Below, one piece after another: positions 38,032 through 46,468 of a stretch of 64,000 nt of DNA. Each line of letters starts with the position of its first letter. The stretch's first letter is position 1. This stretch comes from Paracoccus litorisediminis (GTDB lineage Bacteria; Pseudomonadota; Alphaproteobacteria; Rhodobacterales; Rhodobacteraceae): assembly GCF_009711205.1 (NCBI RefSeq), contig NZ_WMIG01000012.1, forward strand, positions 1 to 64,000. The letters are read 5' to 3'. Under the pieces are notes generated by a model. The model searched no databases, was not told the DNA's origin, and saw only the letters and a list, made by a program, of their open reading frames with translations. A program made the position numbers and the translations under genes.

Positions 38032-38328
38032 TTAGCAGGTGCCCAGCATCCAGCGTCGCGAGGTTGGCGGCGCGGCTTTCTTGCACATGTTGCAGCCGCA
38101 TGTGGGCAGGTGACCGCGCTTCATCACCTTCGGCTCGGAGGAACTGGCATCCGCGCGGCTTTCGGCGCGGCGCAGGGCGCTGGACATGGTGCTGATCTGC
38201 GGGATCGAGGGCAGCACGGTGCAAACTCCGCCGCAATCGGGGCAGGGCGCGCCTTGGCGGCTGGCATCATAGCTCATCCAGTCCGAAAAGATGCCGTGGT
38301 CGGAGCAGTTGAAATCATAGACGGGCAT
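38032..38328 (-). CDS. fmdB: FmdB-type zinc-ribbon protein
   Basis: The 98-residue protein opens MPVYDFNCSDHGIFSDWMSY and has a CPDCGGVC ribbon Cys pair, the hallmark of the FmdB family, plus the C-terminal CGCNMCKK. FmdB proteins accompany formamidase genes and are proposed regulators, but their biochemical role is not settled. AAGGAAC precedes the ATG at 38328; an upstream ATG would add five residues. It is the third gene of the fmdA-amiS-fmdB operon. Confidence 0.85.
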   Translation of the reverse strand: MPVYDFNCSDHGIFSDWMSYDASRQGAPCPDCGGVCTVLPSIPQISTMSSALRRAESRADASSSEPKVMKRGHLPTCGCNMCKKAAPPTSRRWMLGTC

Positions 38329-38339
38329 GGCCGTTCCTT

Positions 38340-38852
38340 TCACATCATTCCGTCAAGCAGCAGCATGCCGGGCAGCCAGCCGGTCACGATGCCGGCGACA
38401 AGCGTGGCCCATGCGGTTGCCTTTAAGATCGGGCGTCCCAGCGCCAGAAGCAGGAAATACATGAACCACAGTGCCGCCCAGATCAGCCAGTTGGTCGCCA
38501 GCCAGAAGCTGCCGCCCGCCCCGACCCCGGCATAGGCCCTGAGGATCACCGGGATCAGGGTGATGGCGACGAACAGGCTGAACCAGCCCAACCCCCGCCC
38601 GTCGACCCCGGTCACGCGGTTATGGGCAATCCAGAAATAGGTAGTGGCGAACAGCAGGGTCAGCGCGCCCGCCCGGATCGATTCAGCATCGGCAGCCGTG
38701 CCGAAGACCGACTTGATCACGACACCCGCAGCCACCAGCCCCGAGACGATGTTGATGACCACGATCTCGCGGTCTTCGATCTTGCCCAGCAGCCATAGCC
38801 CGTTCAGAAACAGGACCGCGCCCACCCAAAGCAGCAGAAATCCAAGCATCAT
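38340..38852 (-). CDS. AmiS/UreI-family amide or urea channel
   Basis: The 170-residue protein has about six membrane segments (MLGFLLLWVGAVLFLNGLWL at the start, later TYFWIAHNR and LATNWLIWAALWFMYFLLLA), matching AmiS and UreI. The family forms inner-membrane channels for urea and short amides. Placed 60 bp after formamidase, it would admit formamide or a similar amide. AGGAG precedes the start. Confidence 0.88.
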   Translation of the reverse strand: MMLGFLLLWVGAVLFLNGLWLLGKIEDREIVVINIVSGLVAAGVVIKSVFGTAADAESIRAGALTLLFATTYFWIAHNRVTGVDGRGLGWFSLFVAITLIPVILRAYAGVGAGGSFWLATNWLIWAALWFMYFLLLALGRPILKATAWATLVAGIVTGWLPGMLLLDGMM

Positions 38853-38912
38853 GGTGACTCTCCTGAAAGAGCCGCCCCCGAGAAGCCGGGGGCGGAGGTG
38901 GGGAGGGAAGGT

Positions 38913-40139
38913 TCAGCTGGTCTTGGCCCAGGGCGTTTCCGGGACCATGCGCTTGGGCCCGTCGCCATTCGGGCGGATGTCGAAGTCGAAAATCCCCGTC
39001 GGGATGGCCAGCGTTGCGCAGACGTTGGGAATGTCGACGATGCCGGCGATGCGCCCCTCGACCGGGGCAGTGCCAAGGATCATATAGGCCTGCTCGCCAG
39101 AATATCCGAATTTTTTGAGGTATTCTATGGCGTTAAGGCAGGCGCGACGATAGGCGACATGGGCGTCCAGATAGTATTGCTCGCCCGTATGCTCATCGAC
39201 CGAGATCCCCTGGAAGATCAGGTAATCGTCGAAATGCGGGTCGATCGGGGACGGGCGGAAGATCGGGTTCTGCACGCCGTATTTGTTCATGCCGTCCTTG
39301 ATGATCTCGACCTTGATCTCGATCCAGCCGGCCATTTCGATGGCACCGCAGAAAGTGATTTCGCCGTCGCCCTGGCTGAAGTGGATGTCACCCATCGAGA
39401 GACCGCCGCCCTTCACATAGACGGGGAAGTAGACCTTGGAGCCGCGCGACAGGTTCTTGATGTCGCAATTGCCGCCATGTTCGCGCGGCGGCACGGTGCG
39501 CCAGGCCTCTTTGGAGGCGGCATCGGCCGCGTTGCCCGACATTGACCCCATCAGCGAGGTGGGGCCGTAAGGCGGATTGGCCAGCGGTGGCACGCGGGTC
39601 GGATTCGTGGCGATCAGCGCGGCCTCGCGGCGGTTCGCTTCGGCCAGCAGCTTGTGATCGGGCAGACAGCCGATCAGACCGGGATGGATCAGCCCCGGAT
39701 AGCGCACGCCCGGAATATGGCGCGAGGTGGTGTAGATGCCTTCGAAATCCCAGATCGATTTCGACGCATGAGGATAATGCTCGGTCAGAAAGCCGCCGCC
39801 GTTTTCCTTGGCAAACAGGCCGTTGAAACCCCATCTGGACTCCGGCAGCGCGCCGATATCCAGAATGTCGACGACCAGCAGGTCGCCCGGCTCGGCACCC
39901 TCGAACGCGAAGGGACCGGACAGGTAATGCACCCGCGTCAGGTCGGCATCGCGAATATCGTTGGCGCTGTCGTTGTTGCCGATCTGGCCCCCGGTCCAGT
40001 CATAACATTCGACGCGCAGCACCTCGCCGGGCTTGAAGCTCTCGACCATCGGGATGTCGGGATGCCAGCGGTTATGCGGCTTCTGTGCGGCTTCTTCGGG
40101 TGCCCTTTTCAGATCGACTTCGAAAACGGTTCTGGACAT
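38913..40139 (-). CDS. fmdA: formamidase
   Basis: At 408 residues this is a full FmdA/AmdA-type amidase: FEVDLKRAPEEAAQKPHNRWHPDIP at the N-terminus (quoted in parts: FEVDLKRAP, HNRWHPDIP), LTRVHYLSGPFAFEGAEPGD, REHGGNCDIKNLSRGSKVYF and GGLSMGDIHFSQGDGEI, where the conserved Asp, His and Gly residues of the metal-linked amidase fold lie. It hydrolyses formamide to formate and ammonia in the cytoplasm. GGGAGGG lies upstream of the ATG. It heads an operon with the AmiS channel and FmdB. The divergent 235-bp spacer to the permease-kinase gene contains regulator-like direct repeats. Confidence 0.93.
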   Translation of the reverse strand: MSRTVFEVDLKRAPEEAAQKPHNRWHPDIPMVESFKPGEVLRVECYDWTGGQIGNNDSANDIRDADLTRVHYLSGPFAFEGAEPGDLLVVDILDIGALPESRWGFNGLFAKENGGGFLTEHYPHASKSIWDFEGIYTTSRHIPGVRYPGLIHPGLIGCLPDHKLLAEANRREAALIATNPTRVPPLANPPYGPTSLMGSMSGNAADAASKEAWRTVPPREHGGNCDIKNLSRGSKVYFPVYVKGGGLSMGDIHFSQGDGEITFCGAIEMAGWIEIKVEIIKDGMNKYGVQNPIFRPSPIDPHFDDYLIFQGISVDEHTGEQYYLDAHVAYRRACLNAIEYLKKFGYSGEQAYMILGTAPVEGRIAGIVDIPNVCATLAIPTGIFDFDIRPNGDGPKRMVPETPWAKTS

Positions 40140-40208
40140 TCTACCCTCCCTGTCCGTCGGACGGGCCAGCGCGTTGCGGGCCTACCCGGAACCAAGGTCA
40201 TCGGGCCG

Positions 40209-40270
40209 TGTAACCGCCATGCCCTTTGACCGGGCCAAGTTTGTAAAACTGTGTAAGCGTCTTGTAACCG
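40209..40270. promoter_or_regulatory. TGTAA direct repeats, candidate OmpR-type regulator sites
   Basis: TGTAA occurs at 40209, 40242, 40252 and 40263 in the fmdA/permease-kinase spacer. Three are spaced 10 and 11 bp and the fourth is 33 bp before them, so all face one side of the helix; the outer two are identical as TGTAACCG. OmpR/PhoB-family regulators typically bind such direct repeats at about 11 bp. The OmpR-type gene at 44090-44830 is the obvious candidate. Confidence 0.5.
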
Positions 40271-40374
40271 GGGCTGTCGCACCATCGACAATGGGAATTC
40301 ACAGGACCGGCAATCGCTTCTAGGATCGCTGTCATCGTGTGGCCCGATCGCCCGCGACACCCGGGGGGAGGGTC

Positions 40375-43008
40375 ATGGACAAGTCGGTTGCCGAGGCAGG
40401 TGCAGACCTGCGCGGAGGTGTTCCTTTGCCCGCCGCCCGGGCGGCCTTCCCCGGTTTCGAACCCGAAGAGCGCAGCTACCAATCCTGGGTCGCCGACGAG
40501 ACCATCGAGGATTACGCCCTGCGCTATGCCCCGGTGAACCACCGCCGCTGGAGCCCCTTCACCATCGCCAATACCGCGCTTGGCGGCATTTCCTTTCTGG
40601 CGCTGGAGGCCATCGGCGCGGCGCTGACCCTGTCATGGGGGGTGCATACGACGGTCATCGCGGTGCTGCTGGTCTCGGTTTTCATCTTTGTCACCAGCCT
40701 GCCCATCGCCTATCACGCCGCCCGGTCGAATGTGGACATGGACCTGCTGACGCGCGGGGCGGGCTTTGGCTATATCGGGTCGTCCATCACCTCGCTGATC
40801 TATGCGACCTACACGATCATCTTCTTTGCGCTTGAAGGCGTGATCATCGCGCAGGCGCTTTCGGTCAGCACCGGATTGCCTTTGCCGGTGGGATATCTGC
40901 TCTCGACGCTGGTGATCCTGCCCTTTGCAGTGCGGGGGATGACGGCGATTTCGCGCTTTCAGATGGTGACGCAGATCCCTTGGATCGTGCTGGGCCTGAT
41001 GCCGTTTGCGGCGATCGCGATCCTGGAGCCGCAAGAGATACGCAGCTGGCTGGATGCGACCGGGCCGACGCTAGGCTGGCTGTCGCTCGGCGGGGCGATC
41101 GGCGTGCTTTGTGCGCTGACATTGCAGATCGGAGAGCAGGTCGATTACCTGCGCTTCCTGCCGCCAAAGGAAACCACCCCCGCCTTGCGCTGGTGGTCGG
41201 CCCTGATCCTGGCCGGACCGGGATGGATCCTGATCGGCGGCACCAAGGTGCTGATGGGCAGCTTTCTGGTGACGCTGGCACTTGGCGATGGCATGGCCGC
41301 GGATTTTGCGTTGGAGCCGATCGGCATGTTCTGGCAGGCCTATCAGCATCTGTTCAGCCCCGCCGTCGCGCTGGCGGTGGCGACCGTCTATATCCTGCTG
41401 GCGCAGATCAAGATCAACGTGACCAACGCCTATGCCGGGTCGCTGGCGCAGTCGAACTTCTTTCTGCGGGTGACGCGATACCATCCGGGGCGGCTGGTCT
41501 GGCTGATCTTTCACATCACGGTCAGCTGTGCGCTGATGCTGATGGGGGTCTTTTCCACGCTCGAGGCGGTGCTGGCCATCTATGCCAATCTGGCGCTGGC
41601 TTGGCTTGGGGCGATCTTTGCCGATCTGGTGATCCTGAAGCCGCTGGGCCGCAGCCCGAAGCGGATCGAATTCAAGCGCGCCTATCTGCCGGATTTCAAC
41701 CCGGTTGGTTGCAGCGGCATCGTCGTCGGCGGCGTGATCGGCATCGGGCTTCTGCTGGGGCTGGGCGGGCCGATGCTGCAGGCTTGGGCCCCGCCGATCG
41801 CCTTTGTCGTCGCGATGCTGACCGCCTCGGCGGTGGGGATCGTCAAGGGAAAGCCGGTCTATTTCGCGCGCGAACCGCATGATTTCGGCCCGGTCGAGCG
41901 CTGCGATTGCGCCATTTGCAGCCACGGCTATGAAATCCGCGACATGGCCTATTGCACCTTTTACGAGCGCCCGATCTGTTCGCTGTGTTGCAGCCTGGAA
42001 CCCCATTGCCGCGATTTCTGCAAGCGCCCACGCCTTGCGCCGTCCATACCCGTTACCCCGGACGGGCTGCGACTGCATCGGGTGTCGCCACGGATCTGGC
42101 AGCGGATCTGGCAGATTGCCGCGGTTTTCGCGGCGCTGTTGGTGGGGCTGGCCGGGTTTTATCTGGTCGCCCGACATCTTTCCTCATTGCTTGAGGATCG
42201 CCAGCTGGTGACGCATTTCTTTCTTGGTTCGGTCCCGATGCTGGCCTTGCTGGCGATCTGGGTGGTCATGGCCAATGAACGCAAGCGCCTGACCGAAGAT
42301 GACCTGCTGGGCGCGTTGACCCGGCTGGGTCAGGCGCAGCGCGAACTGGCGCTGAACCAGCGCCTCGCCGCCGTGGGCGAGGTTGCCGCCACCATCAGCC
42401 ATGAATTGCGCAACCCCCTTGGCACCATCACCAGTTCGGTCGAGGTGCTGTCGCGTCACCCCGGGCTTGGTCCCGAGGTGACCGAGGATGTGGACCGTAT
42501 CCGGCGCAACATCCGCCGCTGCCGCCGCATCATCGACATCCTGCTGGACTTTGCCCGGCAGGGCGCAACCGAGATCGTCCCGATCGACCTGCCGGCATGG
42601 CTGAACGCCGTCGTCGCGGATCACTCGGGGCAGCGCTTTGTCAGGATGCAGATTCCGGTGGGAATGCGGTTGAAATGCGATCCCTCGCGGCTGCAATTCG
42701 CCGTCCACAACCTGATCGACAATGCCCTGCATGCCGCCGAGGCCGCTGGTCGGTCGCCCTGCATCACGCTGAGCGCGCGGCGTCGCGGCAGTGTCACCGA
42801 AATCGAGGTCGCCGATAACGGCCCGGGCATTCGTACCGATCTGCAGGCCCGGATCTTTGATCCGCTGTTCTCGACCCGCGATACCGGCGTCGGGCTGGGG
42901 CTGCCTCTGGTCCGCCGCGTGGCCCAGCTGCATGGCGGCGAAGCGTGGATCGCGCGCAGCAGTCCGAACGGCACGGCCATGTGCCTGTCGATCCGGGATA
43001 GGTCATGA
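40375..43008 (+). CDS. NCS1 permease - Cys-rich linker - sensor histidine kinase fusion
   Basis: This 877-residue protein begins as an NCS1 nucleobase-type permease over residues about 35-500 (VNHRRWSPFTIANTALGGIS; RGAGFGYIGSSITSLIYATY). A linker with nine Cys follows near 508-548 (CDCAIC, CTFYERPICSLCC, CRDFC), resembling a zinc-binding or redox module. Two further membrane spans lie at about 580-632. Then come a dimerisation helix with the phosphorylated His in AATISHELRNPLG near 675 and an ATPase domain (DNALHAAE, DNGPGIR, GVGLGLPLV). It would couple transport, or occupancy of the carrier, to phosphorylation. GGGGGAGGG precedes ATG 40375. The downstream REC-kinase gene overlaps by ATGA; the divergent gene is fmdA. 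Confidence 0.9.
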   Translation: MDKSVAEAGADLRGGVPLPAARAAFPGFEPEERSYQSWVADETIEDYALRYAPVNHRRWSPFTIANTALGGISFLALEAIGAALTLSWGVHTTVIAVLLVSVFIFVTSLPIAYHAARSNVDMDLLTRGAGFGYIGSSITSLIYATYTIIFFALEGVIIAQALSVSTGLPLPVGYLLSTLVILPFAVRGMTAISRFQMVTQIPWIVLGLMPFAAIAILEPQEIRSWLDATGPTLGWLSLGGAIGVLCALTLQIGEQVDYLRFLPPKETTPALRWWSALILAGPGWILIGGTKVLMGSFLVTLALGDGMAADFALEPIGMFWQAYQHLFSPAVALAVATVYILLAQIKINVTNAYAGSLAQSNFFLRVTRYHPGRLVWLIFHITVSCALMLMGVFSTLEAVLAIYANLALAWLGAIFADLVILKPLGRSPKRIEFKRAYLPDFNPVGCSGIVVGGVIGIGLLLGLGGPMLQAWAPPIAFVVAMLTASAVGIVKGKPVYFAREPHDFGPVERCDCAICSHGYEIRDMAYCTFYERPICSLCCSLEPHCRDFCKRPRLAPSIPVTPDGLRLHRVSPRIWQRIWQIAAVFAALLVGLAGFYLVARHLSSLLEDRQLVTHFFLGSVPMLALLAIWVVMANERKRLTEDDLLGALTRLGQAQRELALNQRLAAVGEVAATISHELRNPLGTITSSVEVLSRHPGLGPEVTEDVDRIRRNIRRCRRIIDILLDFARQGATEIVPIDLPAWLNAVVADHSGQRFVRMQIPVGMRLKCDPSRLQFAVHNLIDNALHAAEAAGRSPCITLSARRRGSVTEIEVADNGPGIRTDLQARIFDPLFSTRDTGVGLGLPLVRRVAQLHGGEAWIARSSPNGTAMCLSIRDRS

Positions 43009-44114
43009 CCGTGACGCCGCGCCCGAAAGTGCTTATCGTCGATGATGAACGCGACTTCGCCGTCTCGACCGCGCGGGCGCTGGCGCTTGAGGGGATCACC
43101 TGCCTGATTGCCCATGACAGCGCCACGGCCCTTGCGCAATTGACGGAAAACCCGGCGATGATCGCCTTGGTCGACATTCGCATCCGCCATGAGGACGGCA
43201 CCCAATTGGCCGCGCGGCTGCGCGCGGTGCGGCCAGAATTGCTGGTCATCATCATGACGGCCTATGCCTCGATCGACAGCGCGGTCGCGGCGATGCATGC
43301 AGGGGCGCATGATTACCTGTCCAAGCCCTTCTTCCTTGATGAGCTGATGCGGGCGCTGAACCGCTGCTTCGAGGTGCTGGCGCTGCGCGAGGACAAGGCC
43401 CGTGCGGAACAGGATCTGGCCATCCTGCGCCAGCTTGAGGCGACATCGCGCCTTGCGACCGGGCTGTCGCATGATTTCAACAATATGCTTGCCGTCATTC
43501 AGGCCAATGTCTCGGTCATTCTGGATCGGCTTGGCCCTGACCACGCGCTGGCGGCTTATGCCGACGATGCCGACCGGGCAGCCCGTGCGGCGGCCGAGCT
43601 GGTCGCGCGGCTGATGAATTTTACCCGCAGCGGCCAAGCGCTGCCCGAGCCGATCGACCTGCGCGAACCTGTCGCCACGGCCTGCCGCATGATGCAGCAT
43701 ACGCTTTGCGTCGATATGAGGATTGCGCTGGACCTGCCTGACGTCCCGCTTCTGGTGCCGGTCGCGCCCACGATGCTTGAAACCGCGGTGGTTAATCTGC
43801 TGATCAATGCGCGCGACGCGACCGAAGGCCGGGGGCGGGTCATCGTCACGCTGTCCTTGCTGCGTCAGGGCGGCAATTACGCCCGGCTGGTCGTTCAGGA
43901 CGACGGTCCGGGCCTGTCCGCAGAGGTTGAGGCGATGTCGCTGCATCCCTTCTTTACCACCAAGCCCAAGGGTACGGGGCTGGGCCTGCCGATGATCCAG
44001 CAACTGGCGCTGGCGGCTGGCGGCGCGTTTCGGATTGGAACCGCACCCGAGGGCGGGGCGCGCGCGGTGCTGGATCTGCCGGCAACCACTCAGCCGGACG
44101 GCGAGAACATGTAA
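43005..44114 (+). CDS. REC-histidine kinase protein (soluble)
   Basis: 369 residues with an N-terminal receiver domain (KVLIVDDERDF; phospho-Asp in ALVDIRIRHEDG near residue 63; SKPF Lys) followed by a kinase core with GLSHDFNNMLAVIQ (His) and the ATPase motifs NLLINARDAT, DDGPGLS and GTGLGLPM. There is no membrane segment or other sensor domain. The order suggests it takes phosphate from the permease-kinase on its receiver and adjusts its own kinase output, an inference from architecture. ATGA overlap with the upstream gene implies coupled translation. Its 3' end overlaps the convergent OmpR gene by 25 bp. Confidence 0.9.
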   Translation: MTVTPRPKVLIVDDERDFAVSTARALALEGITCLIAHDSATALAQLTENPAMIALVDIRIRHEDGTQLAARLRAVRPELLVIIMTAYASIDSAVAAMHAGAHDYLSKPFFLDELMRALNRCFEVLALREDKARAEQDLAILRQLEATSRLATGLSHDFNNMLAVIQANVSVILDRLGPDHALAAYADDADRAARAAAELVARLMNFTRSGQALPEPIDLREPVATACRMMQHTLCVDMRIALDLPDVPLLVPVAPTMLETAVVNLLINARDATEGRGRVIVTLSLLRQGGNYARLVVQDDGPGLSAEVEAMSLHPFFTTKPKGTGLGLPMIQQLALAAGGAFRIGTAPEGGARAVLDLPATTQPDGENM

Positions 44115-44830
44115 CCCGCCCCGCGAATGGTGCGGATCACGCGATGCTCCGGTCCGGTATCCCCGATCTTGCGGCGGATCTTGCCGATCATCACGTCGAT
44201 CGAACGGTCAAAGGGCGACCAGTCTCGATTGGCCGCAAAATCAAGCAGTTGATCGCGGCTGAGGACCCGACCCGGTCGTTGCGCTAAGGCACTGAGCAGG
44301 TTGAATTCCTGTGTCGTCAGCGACTGGACCCGACCCGTCGCGTCACGCAGCATGCGCGATTCAAAATCCAGCGACCATCCGTCGAAATGGGCCATGCGCG
44401 GATGATCCGGGCGGGGCGGGGCCGCAGGTTCGGCGGGCAGGCGGCGCAGGATCGCCCGCACCCGCGCCAGCAATTCGCGCGGCTCGAACGGCTTCACCAG
44501 AAAGTCGTCTGCCCCGATCTCCAACCCGACAATGCGATCAATGGCCTCCTGCCGTCCCGACAGGAACAACAGCCCGCCCTTGTGTTGCCCCCTGATCTCG
44601 CGCGCAAGGGCATAGCCGTCATCCCGACCGGGCAGCCCGACATCCATCACCACCAGATCGAACCGCGTCTGCGCCAAAAGCCGACGCAGCCCCACGCCGT
44701 CATAGCACATGTCGACCTGATAGCCTTCCTCGCCGAAATACCGCCCCAGAAAGGCGCAAAGGCTGGGGTCGTCCTCGACAAACAGGATCCGTTGTTTGGT
44801 GGAATCGGTCCGCAATGTCGCTTGGGTCAT
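44090..44830 (-). CDS. OmpR-family response regulator
   Basis: 246 residues: receiver domain (ILFVEDDPSLCAFLGRYFGE; phospho-Asp in VVMDVGLPGRDDG; KPF Lys) and an OmpR/PhoB winged-helix DNA-binding domain (SLTTQEFNLLSALAQRPGRV, RSIDVMIGKIRRKIGD, IRTIRGAGYMF). GAGGAGGAG lies just before the ATG at 44830. It is convergent with the REC-kinase gene and overlaps its end by 25 bp, so it is physically tied to the permease-kinase system and is the likely output regulator. Candidate targets are the TGTAA repeats upstream of fmdA. Confidence 0.92.
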   Translation of the reverse strand: MTQATLRTDSTKQRILFVEDDPSLCAFLGRYFGEEGYQVDMCYDGVGLRRLLAQTRFDLVVMDVGLPGRDDGYALAREIRGQHKGGLLFLSGRQEAIDRIVGLEIGADDFLVKPFEPRELLARVRAILRRLPAEPAAPPRPDHPRMAHFDGWSLDFESRMLRDATGRVQSLTTQEFNLLSALAQRPGRVLSRDQLLDFAANRDWSPFDRSIDVMIGKIRRKIGDTGPEHRVIRTIRGAGYMFSPSG

Positions 44831-45014
44831 GCCTCCTCCTCGCCAGCAGGGCGGCAACCATGCTGACCGAAGATTAACCAACCGTCGAGGCGTCGAATAG
44901 CCGACTGGACGGGATTTGCGATGATGATGCGGTTGCCAAGCGCAAAGCCGCAGAGTCACGGTTTCCGAAACAATCCAGACCGCAGCACCGCGAAATGCCG
45001 CCCGACAGGAGTCG

Positions 45015-46373
45015 TTACAGGTCGAAATCCGTGCCGGACAGATTGATCGACTTGCCGATCCGGATCGAAAAATCTGCGCTGCCGTCGCCGTCCACATCGC
45101 CATAGACGAAGGTGGCGTCGGCGGTGCGGACCCAGCGCAGCTCCCCGGCATCGCCGCTGAATTTGTCATTACCGATCAGGGTGAAGGCCTGATCGCCCCG
45201 CGTGGCGATATCGGCATCGATGGCCGAAAGATCGATCCGGTCATTCTGCGCCGAGCTGAAATCGACGATCAGATCGCGGCCGGCAGCAAGAACGGTGGAC
45301 TCCGCCGTGCTGTAGAAAACGAAGACATCCGCACCGGCACCACCGACCAGCGTATCGGCACCGGTCCCGCCGATCAGTGTGTCGTTATCCGCGCCACCCT
45401 CCAGCAGATCCTGACCGGTGCCGCCGATCAGCCGGTCGGCCCCCGCCTCTCCGTAAAGTTTGTCATTGCCGCTTCCGCCATTCAGGGTATCGGTGCCGAT
45501 ACCACCGCCAAGCCAGTCGTGACCCGTGCCGCCAAGCAGCGAGTCGTTCCCGGCCTCTCCGTAAAGCAGATCGTTCCCGTTGCCGCCGTCGAGGGTATCG
45601 TTGCCCTCTCCGCCACTTAGCTTGTCGGCTGCATCGCCGCCGGACAGCAGGTCGTTGCCGGCTTCGCCATAAATGGTGTCCGCACCCGCGCCGCCATAGG
45701 CGCGGTCGTTGCCGATACCCGAATAAATGGTGTCATTGCCGGCCTCGCCCCACAACTGATCCGCGCCCGCCCCACCCCAAAGAATATCATGCCCCTGACC
45801 GCCCTTGAGGGTGTCCGCGCCGACATTCCCGTACAGAAGGTCATTGTCGTCGCCACCATAAAGCTTGTTGTTGCCGCCCTCGCCCAGAAGCGTATCGGCC
45901 CCGGCACCGCCAAACAGGACGTCATTGCCCGCGCCTCCGAACAGCTCGTCGTTCCCGGCGCCGCCGTTCAGCGTGTCGTGACCGTCGTAGCCCGTCAGCG
46001 TCTCATTGCTGGCGCTGCCGGTGACGGCGTCGTTTCCGCCCAGAAGCAGGCGGCTGAAGGCCAGATCGTTGAACGACTTGAAGGCCTGAGCAAGCCCGGC
46101 CGCCGAAATGGACAGCGCGGTTGCCTCGAACACGGTGACGCCCGCCGAGACGATGCGCAGCGAGGTGATCGTTCCCGACTTCAGCGCCCCGATACCCGTC
46201 CCGCTATAGCTGAGTTTCGTCCCGCCAAGCACCGCATAGTCGGATGCGCTGTCAAATAGCCGCAACGAGGTCGCCTGCTGCGAGGTTTTCGCGTAATCCA
46301 GCCTATTCGACCACGCGATCAAGGTCATGTCCCGGGCGAATCCGGCTTTCGCGTTAATGATGAATTTCGCCAT
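45015..46373 (-). CDS. RTX (hemolysin-type calcium-binding) repeat protein
   Basis: The 452-residue protein has an N-terminal 125-residue region without recognised enzyme motifs, then about 20 RTX nonapeptides of the form GGxGNDxLx (GGAGNDELFGGAGNDVLFGG, GGTGADTLVGGAGADVFVF). The C-terminal tail (DLIVDFSSAQNDRIDLSAID) is as in type I secretion substrates. The nonapeptides bind calcium outside the cell. No type I secretion genes are in the window. It may act in adhesion or the biofilm matrix, given the signalling and cellulose genes nearby, but no function is shown. Confidence 0.9.
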   Translation of the reverse strand: MAKFIINAKAGFARDMTLIAWSNRLDYAKTSQQATSLRLFDSASDYAVLGGTKLSYSGTGIGALKSGTITSLRIVSAGVTVFEATALSISAAGLAQAFKSFNDLAFSRLLLGGNDAVTGSASNETLTGYDGHDTLNGGAGNDELFGGAGNDVLFGGAGADTLLGEGGNNKLYGGDDNDLLYGNVGADTLKGGQGHDILWGGAGADQLWGEAGNDTIYSGIGNDRAYGGAGADTIYGEAGNDLLSGGDAADKLSGGEGNDTLDGGNGNDLLYGEAGNDSLLGGTGHDWLGGGIGTDTLNGGSGNDKLYGEAGADRLIGGTGQDLLEGGADNDTLIGGTGADTLVGGAGADVFVFYSTAESTVLAAGRDLIVDFSSAQNDRIDLSAIDADIATRGDQAFTLIGNDKFSGDAGELRWVRTADATFVYGDVDGDGSADFSIRIGKSINLSGTDFDL

Positions 46374-46468
46374 GACAAAGACATACTCTAAAACTGCAGG
46401 TTGCGGGCAAGATGGAGGCCGCAGCGCCTGAGTTCAAGACAAACCCGCCCCTCGGTGGCCGGTCCCGG

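Noticed and set aside
38849..39545. Plus-strand frames over the formamidase gene
   Set aside because: They are antisense to a complete FmdA reading with its own ribosome site and operon partners.
45360..46000. Tandem repeats that might be taken for a CRISPR or satellite array
   Set aside because: The repeats are in frame and encode RTX nonapeptides; spacing is about 27 bp with variable sequence, and there are no unique spacers. The repeats at 61040-61500 are the same case.
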